In this document: positions 1-5,230 of the stretch, piece by piece
Layout: each line of letters begins with the position of its first letter
How positions within the stretch are numbered: position 1 is the first letter of the stretch
From: Rhodobacterales bacterium
GTDB lineage: Bacteria > Pseudomonadota > Alphaproteobacteria > Rhodobacterales > Rhodobacteraceae
Reading direction: 5' to 3'
Assembly (NCBI GenBank): GCA_009992615.1
Contig: JAACVA010000199.1
Coordinates: 1-5,629 of the forward strand
DNA length: 5,629 bases
Notes under the pieces: generated by a model
What the model saw: only the letters and a program-made list of their open reading frames with translations
What the model was told of the DNA's origin: nothing
Database searches by the model: none
Made by a program: the position numbers and the translations under genes

Positions 1-57
1 GCATGGGTGCTCATCGCCCACATCCGACGCGTCACCCGCTATCTCGCAAGGGCCTGA
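1..57 (+). CDS. C-terminal end of an unidentified + strand protein (partial)
   Basis: Frame 1 is open from the window edge to a TGA at 55-57 and encodes AWVLIAHIRRVTRYLARA. Most third codon positions are G or C, as in the coding genes here, which supports a real gene tail. Too little is left to name the family. The basic, partly hydrophobic tail and its closeness to a possible insertion-sequence end (about 30 bases downstream) make a transposase C-terminus plausible, but this is inference only. It converges with the minus-strand prophage genes. Confidence 0.35.
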   Translation, partial: AWVLIAHIRRVTRYLARA

Positions 58-90
58 GCGCGTTGGCTTAGTTTCGAATCCGACTCTTAG
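58..90. mobile_element. possible insertion-sequence end with TTAG target site
   Basis: Between the + strand stop codon (55-57) and the minus-strand stop codon (87-89) lie about 29 bases ending in GACTC, followed by TTAG at 87-90. Read on the minus strand the putative element would begin GAGTCGGATTCGAAAC. A GAG-type terminus, a transposase ending about 30 bases inside it, and a YTAR-like target (TTAG) fit compact IS5-family elements. The other end is outside the window, so neither the inverted repeat nor the target duplication can be confirmed. It may simply be an intergenic gap. Confidence 0.25.
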
Positions 91-371
91 TGCTTTATCC
101 AGGCGAACCCTTCGAAATCTCCCAGCACCGGCAGGCCATAGTATTCATGCCCCGTTCCGCCCAGCTCGACATAGGAGTCGTTCAGGATCACCCGCTGAAG
201 GCTCTGGCTCTGAATACCCCCGAGATCGATCACATCGGTAAAGTAAGCGAGCGGCGTCTTGCCATCATAGCTATGGCTCATCTGATTGATCTTCGGGGTC
301 AGAGAGGCCAGCTTCAGACGGTGCATCCGCACCGACAGCCCCACCTGCTTGGTCAGTTGCGGCAGTTCCAC
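87..371 (-). CDS. unrecognised 94-residue protein at the end of the prophage tail block
   Basis: The reading frame begins at GTG (369-371) and ends at TAA (87-89); codon use is strongly G/C at third positions, so I take it as coding. I do not recognise the family. The protein is soluble-looking, with no membrane segment or signal peptide, and ends in an aromatic and glycine-rich stretch containing HEYYGLPVLGDFEGFAWIK. The start overlaps the last 19 bases of the upstream chaperone frame in the -1 register. The best purine-rich run (AAGGGGCGG) lies about 8 bases before the GTG. In related transposable siphophages a long tape-measure gene would be expected here, so this may be a remnant of another tail gene joined by deletion. 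Its stop falls in the possible insertion-sequence target, so the C-terminus could also be clipped. Confidence 0.55.
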   Translation of the reverse strand: MELPQLTKQVGLSVRMHRLKLASLTPKINQMSHSYDGKTPLAYFTDVIDLGGIQSQSLQRVILNDSYVELGGTGHEYYGLPVLGDFEGFAWIKH

Positions 372-685
372 GATGTTTTCCGCCCCTTAGTAGAGCCGTT
401 CACCAGCGCCATCCGCTCGTAGTAGAGGCCGAACAGCCGGTCGCGCAGCGCGTGGTTCCACGGCAGTAGCTGATCCTCGCACCCCACCACATCGTTGATT
501 TCGACAACCGCCTCCTTCAGGAAATCGGTCAGATCGTCGGTTTTGAGGCTGGCCAGACGGTCCACCGCCTCGGTCTCCATCACGCGGTAGCGCACGGTCA
601 GGGTCTGTTCGTCATGTCCGCCATCCACCGGCACCATCACCGGCACCTTGTGGGTGAAGGTCGGATTGTCCTGCAATCTGAACAT
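353..685 (-). CDS. phage tail assembly chaperone-like protein
   Basis: This 110-residue frame starts at ATG (683-685) behind a good ribosome site, AAAGGA about 7 bases upstream, and follows the tail tube stop by 18 bases. The sequence (MFRLQDNPTFTHKVPVMVPVDGG, then an acidic helical middle around residues 38-66 and LPWNHALRDRLFGLYYERMALVNG near residue 95) resembles the small tail assembly chaperones that sit between tail tube and tape-measure genes in siphovirus-type phages. In that family the protein coats the tape measure during tail assembly in the cytoplasm. The final residues after VNG (STKGRKTSWNCRN) look out of frame: removing one CT from the GGCTCTAC stretch (minus strand, near 392-396) would give VNGY and an immediate TAA at 387-389. 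So the extreme C-terminus may be altered. Function in this broken prophage is doubtful. Confidence 0.6.
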   Translation of the reverse strand: MFRLQDNPTFTHKVPVMVPVDGGHDEQTLTVRYRVMETEAVDRLASLKTDDLTDFLKEAVVEINDVVGCEDQLLPWNHALRDRLFGLYYERMALVNGSTKGRKTSWNCRN

Positions 686-703
686 CGGGGGTTCCTTTCG
701 GGA

Positions 704-1634
704 TCAGGTGAGAGTGAGGGTCCACGGGTCGTTGCCCTCGTCGGCGAGGGGCACCATCCGCAGCGGCCATTCGGTGATGCTCTGGGCGTTCTCGAGGCCC
801 CGACGGCGCTGTACCTGCGCGCGCGGCACCGACAGCGTGGCGATCATTCCTGCCGCGATGCCATGCACGAGTTGCACCGCCACCGTGGCATCGCCAATGG
901 CAAGCGCATAGGGATTGAGCGTGGTGACCGGCACCGCCTCGACCGTGCATTCCAGAACATCCGCACGGTCGGTGATCGGGATGCTTTCGCCCCCCACGAG
1001 GAACCGGGGTTCCACGGTATTGGTCAGGTTCAGCACGCAGCGCCGCATCACCAGGGAACGTGCCCGCGATCAAGAAGGTCGGCGTGTTGGCCTTGTTCAC
1101 CAGCTGCGGCTTCTTGAACGCCGTCAGGTCGGGCTGAACATGGTTCACCTCGGTCGGGGTTCTGAACAGCCCCGTCAGCTCGAACCGCAGACAGGGAATG
1201 GCCTAGGCCGCGAACTCAAGACTGACCGTGCCACGGGTGCCCAGCAGCACATAGCGGGTGCGCCCGATGCAGAAGTGGATGCTGACGCTTTCGTGATCGC
1301 CGCTGACCGGGTTGCAGGTGACCGAGGTGGTGGCGACGATGGTTTCGGCGCAGGCGCAGGCCCGCAGCAGAGCGCCCCAGGCGGGCGCCACCCCGGCACT
1401 GCCCGAAGGCGCCAGTTCGACATTGAACGACATCTTGCCGTGCAGACCGATGGGGATCGTGCCGCCTGCAGCAATATAGTGAGGTTCCAGTTCCCGGTCG
1501 ACATCTTGCCCTTCCATCGGGCTGAAGCTGACAGTGGTGGCAAGAACACCGTCTGCTGCCACCGGCGTCGAATCGGTGGCATAGGTATCCTCCGTCTTCA
1601 CCAGCAGGATATTGTCATTCCACTTGATGGGCAA
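704..1634 (-). pseudogene. phage tail tube protein (Phage_tube_2 type), broken twice
   Basis: The gene starts at TTG (1632-1634), supported by AAAGGA eight bases upstream, and encodes MPIKWNDNILLVKTEDTYAT, typical of tail tube proteins of transposable siphophages. These polymerise into the tail's inner tube. The frame is stopped at codon 144 by TAG (1203-1205), where relatives seem to carry glutamine (FAA-stop-AIPCLRFELTGLF). Reading on, the same frame continues to NTPTFLIAGT at about 1059, after which homology moves to a second frame (LVMRRCVLNLTNTVEPRFLVG) running to TGA at 704-706. Removing one of the two A bases at 1057-1058 (+ strand) rejoins the frames as IAGTSLVMRRC. With both lesions repaired the product would be about 309 residues, normal for the family as I recall it. 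The C-terminal part (VPVTTLNPYALAIGDATVAV, LENAQSITEWPLRMVPL) is well preserved, so decay is recent or the lesions are few. Confidence 0.85.
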
Positions 1635-1635
1635 T

Positions 1636-1818
1636 TCAAACGTCCTTTACGGCGGGTTTCGCGGGGTTTTTTGTGGTGGGTTTCGCGGGTGCCTTCTCGC
1701 TGTCCCCGGAGTCTGCCCCGCCTTTGGCGGCTGCGAGGTTCTCCGGGGTGTTGGACACCAGTGTGCCGTCGGCCTGGCGGATATAGCGGCCGCCGCCAGA
1801 GGGAAGTTTGTGGGTCGT
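1636..1818 (-). pseudogene. small prophage ORF whose start codon appears lost (ACG)
   Basis: A 60-codon frame ending in TGA at 1636-1638 encodes THKLPSGGGRYIRQADGTLV followed by an Ala/Lys/Pro-rich tail ending KPAVKDV. It lies between gp37 and the tail tube gene, the slot where Mu-like phages carry a small gp38-type protein; I do not recognise the family itself. There is no ATG, GTG or TTG at the expected place. The codon at 1816-1818 is ACG, preceded by a good ribosome site (GAGGA, about 8 bases upstream), so ancestral ATG to ACG is the simplest explanation. In-frame starts exist only far inside gp37 (for example GTG at 1939-1941), and the residues they add look like non-coding translation. 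Weak initiation at ACG cannot be excluded. Confidence 0.55.
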
Positions 1819-2249
1819 GAAAGGATCCTCAGTTGATCGGAGATGGAAAAATCGAGCTGATGCACCACCGCGCCGCCCGCCGTGCTGATTGTGCGCCCCG
1901 AGATGAACCGGAACACGCCGATCTCGTCCCCCGGCGCCCACCTCGCAATCGCAGCGATCACCGCGTCGAGCAGCGTGTCGAATGCCGCCAGCGCACGGCG
2001 CCCGTCCGGCGTCTGGTCGCGCGCCACCAGCACCACGGCGATCAGGTGTTCGATCATCTGGGTGAAGACACCGGAAGCGATATCCGACTGCCCGCCCCGC
2101 TGCCCTATGGGCACCACGAAGGCGGCAGGGGTGTGCCGGGGCAGCTTCTTCTGGCCGATCATCTCGGCCAGCTGGAGCGCGGTATCGACCCGGCCCGACA
2201 GGTCCGGCACCTCGGCCTTCAGGCGCGCCACAGCAGGATCGACCAGCAT
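1647..2249 (-). pseudogene. Mu gp37-like protein with read-through C-terminus
   Basis: ATG at 2247-2249 shares one base (TGATG) with the stop of the upstream fusion gene, implying translational coupling. Residues 1-144 (MLVDPAVARLKAEVPDLSGR through VVHQLDFSISDQLRILS) match the gp37-like/DUF1834 proteins found after gp36 in Mu-like phages, thought to act in head-tail joining or tail completion. Homology ends at codon 144. The remaining 56 residues, rich in Pro, Arg and Thr, are simply another frame of the downstream small ORF. Codon 145 is CGA at 1815-1817; a single change to TGA would end the protein exactly where relatives end. I therefore read the 200-residue frame as a stop-loss version of a 144-residue protein. 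Whether the extended product folds is unknown. Confidence 0.75.
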
Positions 2250-3124
2250 CAGATGAATCCCTTGAGGTTGTGAACCGTCATCGGCCGTTCACGGTTGGTC
2301 ATTCGCGCGCGCGATCCACCTGTGGTCGCCACCTCGGCCCCGGCCACCGACAGGCGGATCACGCCGCTGGCGATGTCGCGCAGGGACAGGATGGCATCCT
2401 TGTAATCGGCCACGATCTTGTTGTTGGGCGCATAGACGTACAGCTTGTAGATCGCGATGGCCAGGGCCAGATCGGTGATCAACGCCGGGGTTTCGGCCAG
2501 CGGCAGGACATAGCGATCCTTCAGATAGCCGTCGATCGCGGCATCGGTATCGGCCAGCGCGCGGTCAACCACACTCGTGTCGATCAGGCCGGTCGCCACC
2601 TCGGCACCACCCGCCACCGCGCTTTCGGCATCGGTGGTCGCCCAGAACGGATGGTCGGGCGGCAGCGCCACGCCGTCCCAGGCCAGGTGGTTCAGGCGCG
2701 GGTGGGCGGCACCGCTGTGGCGATAGACCCACCAGCGATATCCGCCCTCGACCAGCTGAGCGTCACGGCCGGCCATGTACGAGGTGCGCATGTTCGTCTT
2801 GTAGATGGTGCGCATCCGCCATTCCTCGCCGGCCACGCTGCCCTCGCCGGTCCAGCCGTGCCAGCCGCGCCGTTGCACGATGGCGCGGAAGTCCTTCTTG
2901 AAGGCATCGAAGGTCTGACCGTCGGCCGCGGCGCGATCCACCGCCCCGGCCAGGTCGGCCAGAATATGGGCCTTGACCGCCCCGGCCACCATGAAGGCGC
3001 GATCGTGGCCGCCATAGGCCGGATCGGCCGAACTGACGGTGGGTCGCAATTCGCCCAGGCGCAGCCGGAAGGCCGCCAGCTGCTCGGCAAAGGCATTCCT
3101 GACCGTCGCGGCCAGGTCAGCCAC
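2249..3124 (-). pseudogene. deletion fusion: head morphogenesis (Mu gp30/F) N-half joined to gp36 (DUF1320)
   Basis: One uninterrupted 291-residue frame starts at GTG (3122-3124), overlaps the portal stop by eight bases (GTGGCTGA) and has GGAGG just upstream. Residues 1 to about 162 match phage Mu gp30/SPP1 gp7-type head morphogenesis proteins: an alpha-helical N-terminus, then YKTNMRTSYMAGRDAQL (108-124) and the block RLNHLAWDGVALPPDHPFWA. The following PPNGWGCRC motif usual in that family is missing. From about residue 164 the sequence changes to a gp36/DUF1320 protein (DTSVVDRALADTDAAIDGYL, then LPLAETPALITDLALAIAIY, ending NLKGFI). In Mu-like phages these genes are separated by the virion morphogenesis, protease/scaffold and major head genes, so a deletion of several kilobases must have joined them in frame. 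The junction is near 2633-2642. A functional chimera is unlikely. Confidence 0.85.
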
Positions 3125-3373
3125 CGGCCTCCTCCGCCAGTTCGGCGCGCCCGCCGAGTTCGGCCGCGAGCGGCGCGCGCGACAGCACCCCGGCCAGGGC
3201 CTTGGCGTCGAGTTCGGGATAGTCGTTCAGCAGCATCTCGCGGAACTCGTCGAAGCTCTGCGCCGCCTCGAGCATGGCCTCGATCCCGGTCATCATCCCG
3301 GTCATCATCCCGGCCATCGCCGGCCGTGCCTCATCGGCCAGACGCCCGGTCAGATCGTCCACCGGGTCACCCC
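3117..3373 (-). pseudogene. C-terminal remnant of a DUF935 (Mu gp29-like) portal protein
   Basis: The frame reads DPVDDLTGRLADEARPAMAG and continues LEAAQSFDEFREMLLNDYPE to a TGA at 3117-3119. This matches the C-terminus of DUF935 portal proteins, which form the dodecameric DNA gate at the capsid vertex. Only about 85 of the roughly 500 residues usual in the family remain. The frame continues upstream without a stop into transposase-like sequence (see the IS1380 entry), so the 5' part of the gene has been replaced, with the join at about 3365-3390. A GTG at 3360-3362 is available as a start but has no special support. A 12-base tandem duplication (3285-3308) adds the repeated MMTG. The downstream overlap with the head morphogenesis gene is the normal phage arrangement. 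Confidence 0.8.
3285..3308. repeat. 12-base tandem duplication in the portal remnant
   Basis: CCCGGTCATCAT occurs twice in tandem (3285-3296, 3297-3308), followed by a partial third copy CCCGGCCATC. On the minus strand it encodes MMTGMMTG. It keeps the frame and looks like replication slippage. Confidence 0.8.
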
Positions 3374-3374
3374 C

Positions 3375-3568
3375 GGAAAATCGCCCGCTGGGGCCGATCT
3401 CGACGCGGGCGATGATGCGGCGGGGTTTCGACCGCGACCGGGCAGCGTAGAAGAAAGTCTTGAACCGGCGCAGCTTTTGGCCGGGCGCCGCAGAGCCGCG
3501 ACGAACCGGCCTTTGCTGTCGAAGGCGATGATCGGCTGGGGGCCAAGCCCGTCGCAGACCGCATTGAA
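3375..3568 (-). pseudogene. remnant of an IS1380-family DDE transposase with internal deletion
   Basis: Two adjacent minus-strand pieces in different frames both resemble IS1380-type transposases. Piece A (3568 down to 3476) reads FNAVCDGLGPQPIIAFDSKG followed by RFVAALRRPAK, matching the family stretch with FNA, QPI, FD and LRPAK. Piece B (3476 down to about 3388) reads KLRRFKTFFYAARSRSKPRR then IIARVEIGPSG, matching the later KLRRFKEF...RIIARVE stretch. In intact family members about 100 residues separate these blocks, so roughly 300 bases are missing here and the two lysine codons share a base at the join. Piece B runs in frame into the DUF935 portal tail, so the 3' end of the element is also gone. 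No inverted repeats or target duplication are visible. Family assignment is from remembered motifs. Confidence 0.7.
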
Positions 3569-3711
3569 CCGGCGTGTGTCCGGGCTGACGATGCTCAGCC
3601 GCGAGTCAGCAAAAGCATCGCCCGCAGCCGTATTCGCCAAAGCCGAGCTCTGCTCGCGCGCGCAAAGTTACAAAGCAAACAAAAGGTTCCGCGCGATCTG
3701 GACTTCTTTGT

Positions 3712-3732
3712 CAGGGCCGCCGTGCGGCCCTG
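3712..3732 (+). terminator. GC hairpin followed by GGGGATATTT
   Basis: CAGGGCCGC (3712-3720) pairs perfectly with GCGGCCCTG (3724-3732) around a three-base loop CGT. On the + strand it is followed by GGGATATTTCG. Hairpins followed by GGGGATATTT are, as I recall, common at gene ends in Rhodobacteraceae. There is no strong U-run, so classic intrinsic termination is not certain. No + strand gene survives directly upstream, so it may be a leftover from a deleted chromosomal gene. Confidence 0.45.
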
Positions 3733-3758
3733 GGGATATTTCGATCGCGGCTCTGAGG

Positions 3759-3805
3759 CGTCACCAGCCAGGACGTCACCAGGCGCGACAGTAATATGGC
3801 GCGAC
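3759..3805. repeat. short direct repeats
   Basis: CGTCACCAG occurs at 3759-3767 and 3774-3782 (period 15), and GGCGCGAC occurs at 3782-3789 and 3798-3805 (period 16). The spacing of about one and a half helical turns could reflect protein-binding sites, but no such site is recognised and chance duplication is possible. Confidence 0.4.
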
Positions 3806-3837
3806 CTCTGCCACCTCGCTGAGGTTGTTGAAGGGGC

Positions 3838-4203
3838 TTGTATCGCAGCAAAACAAACATCGGAAACTTATGGGTAACTGTACGGTGGGCCGGATGTTTG
3901 CGGTGCGACCTCGAAAGCACTCTGTTGCAATCGCGCCGCGACAATCTTGCGATCCGGCGTTTCTTGCCGCCGGGCATGGCTGTCGGCCTGCCGCTGGCAA
4001 CAGGTGGCGCAGGGTGGCGCTGTCTGGCCGGGGCGCTGTATTTCGAGGCGCGGGGCGAAACGGTAAAGGGCTTCTTTGCCGTCGCCGAAGTGATCTTGAA
4101 CCGCGTCGACAGCGCCCATTTTCACCCACGCGCTGCGTGCCCGAAGTGACGCTTTGTGTTTGCCCGCACGATCAACTTCGGGATGCATCATTTCCATCGT
4201 CAG
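3838..4203 (+). pseudogene. SleB-like cell wall hydrolase (Hydrolase_2), internally deleted
   Basis: The core at 4015-4122 reads WRCLAGALYFEARGETVKGF then FAVAEVILNRVDSAHF, a clear match to the SleB/CwlJ-type hydrolases (Hydrolase_2) that cut peptidoglycan; the glutamate of YFEARGE is the expected catalytic residue. Homology then breaks off: the frame gives HPRAACPK and a TGA at 4147-4149. In the same frame shortly after comes FARTINFGMHHFHRQ (4159-4203), resembling the usual C-terminal IG-HHFYR ending. The block that normally lies between (CGVV...QFTYTCDG, roughly 70 residues) is missing. The start is unsure: TTG at 3838 opens the frame, but residues 1-50 show no clear signal peptide and may be eroded. 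It lies directly upstream of folB and reads the same way; its C-terminal frame continues without a stop into folB. Confidence 0.7.
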
Positions 4204-4275
4204 GGCCAGGCGTTCTGGTCATTGCGCCTGTCCTGGGGTATGGCGCGGCCCAGATGGTTTTGGCCGGGGATTGAC

Positions 4276-5199
4276 ATGGTTTGCGATGTGACACAGGCCT
4301 TTGGCCATCCGGAATTGCGCGCCAGGGCATCGGCAGCCGATCATTTGGCCGACAGGATTTCCCTGCGCGATCATATCGTAGACGTTGAAATCGGGGCCTT
4401 TCAGCAGGAACGCGGCACCACCCAGAGGATCAGTTTCAACCTCGTGGTCGAGGTGGCGCCCCATGACGCCGCGCAGAGCGACGATGTGGACAAGATCCTG
4501 TCCTATGACACCCTGACCGAGGCGATCGCCACAGAACTGGCCGCCGAGCGTCTGAACCTGCTGGAAACCCTGGCCGAGCGGATTGCCCAGCGTATCCTGC
4601 GCCAGCCCCAGGCGCTGCGGTGTTTCGTGCGGATTGAAAAGCTGGATCGCGGGCCGGGTGCGTTGGGCGTGGAAATCGTTCGCACTCAAACTTTGGCGGA
4701 TCAAGCATCAACCGAGGTGCCCTTGGCGCAGGTGGTCTATCTGTCGAACGCCGCTTTGTCCTCGCCACATCTGCAAGGCTGGATTGACACGCTTGCCACG
4801 CGCCGCCCGCCCAGTGTGCTGTGTGTCGATCTGCCGCAATCCGGGGTGCCGCAGGTGGTTGGCGCATTGGCGCAGCGGCGGATTGATCTTCTGGCAATCG
4901 AACAGAACGCATGGGGTCTGGCCAGCCGCGACCGGCGCTGTGTGGTTGTCGGCTCGCGCACCGAACTGGACTGGGCGCTGAAGCATGGGCAAATGACCGT
5001 CTGGGCGCCGTCCAAGATCGTGTTGGACACGGTTGACCGCCCGCCTGTCGGGGTCAGCCACGGCCCGGCCCTGGCGGCCTGGTTTGCGGTCCAGATCGGG
5101 GCGGTTGCGCTGACGGTCATCGGCGAAACCCCGCCGGTTCAGGCCGGGGTTGCAATTCTGTCACTCAGTGTGTGCGATCCTGACCTTCCCACCCCTTGA
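4276..5199 (+). CDS. folB: dihydroneopterin aldolase with C-terminal extension
   Basis: FolB splits 7,8-dihydroneopterin into 6-hydroxymethyl-7,8-dihydropterin and glycolaldehyde in cytoplasmic folate synthesis. I chose ATG 4276 (307 residues) because GGGGA lies five bases upstream and the 40 residues added by the earlier GTG at 4156 are remnants of the broken hydrolase. Residues 27-137 are the aldolase: DRISLRDHIVDVEIGAFQQE with the substrate-region glutamate, SDDVDKILSYDTLTEAI with the conserved tyrosine (Y77), LLETLAERIA with a glutamate (E97), and VRIEKLDRGPGALGVEIVR. Bacterial FolB is usually about 120 residues; here about 155 more follow. This second part (VVYLSNAAL at 153, RRIDLLAIEQNAWGLASRD at 201, VWAPSKIVLD at 242, GPALAAWFAVQIGA at 263) is, as far as I recall, shared by Rhodobacteraceae FolB proteins and resembles a degenerate amino-acid-kinase fold. 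folP follows after 31 bases, so the two are probably one operon. Confidence 0.92.
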   Translation: MVCDVTQAFGHPELRARASAADHLADRISLRDHIVDVEIGAFQQERGTTQRISFNLVVEVAPHDAAQSDDVDKILSYDTLTEAIATELAAERLNLLETLAERIAQRILRQPQALRCFVRIEKLDRGPGALGVEIVRTQTLADQASTEVPLAQVVYLSNAALSSPHLQGWIDTLATRRPPSVLCVDLPQSGVPQVVGALAQRRIDLLAIEQNAWGLASRDRRCVVVGSRTELDWALKHGQMTVWAPSKIVLDTVDRPPVGVSHGPALAAWFAVQIGAVALTVIGETPPVQAGVAILSLSVCDPDLPTP

Positions 5200-5230
5200 T
5201 CCCTTGCCGGGCGCGTCGGATAGACAGGCG

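Larger units (their letters stand above)
3569..3837. other. gene-poor stretch between IS remnant and hydrolase remnant
   Basis: No frame here gives a recognisable protein. The sequence is of mixed composition, including an A-rich run on the + strand (GCAAAGTTACAAAGCAAAC near 3661-3679), a strong hairpin at 3712-3732 and short direct repeats at 3759-3805. It probably contains the boundary between prophage/IS debris and ancestral chromosome, but no phage end or attachment site can be pointed to. Confidence 0.5.

Noticed and set aside
612..1148. Minus-strand frame of 178 codons downstream of the amber codon
   Set aside because: Only its first 30 residues or so belong to the tail tube protein; the rest is the wrong frame after the one-base insertion.
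915..1820. Open frame on the + strand (301 codons) opposite the tail tube gene
   Set aside because: It is antisense to a gene with strong family similarity, and its low-complexity Arg/Gly/Asp-rich translation has no motif.
2270..3415. Long open frame on the + strand (381 codons) opposite the fusion and portal remnants
   Set aside because: It is antisense to clearly homologous phage proteins, is rich in Arg, Gly and His, and shows no recognisable domain; long antisense frames are expected in high-GC DNA.
3825..4274. Second + strand frame across the hydrolase remnant
   Set aside because: The SleB-like motifs are in the other frame; this one has no family signature.
4156..4275. Earlier GTG start for folB
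   Set aside because: The extra 40 residues correspond to hydrolase debris, while ATG 4276 has a well-spaced GGGGA and fits the FolB N-terminus.
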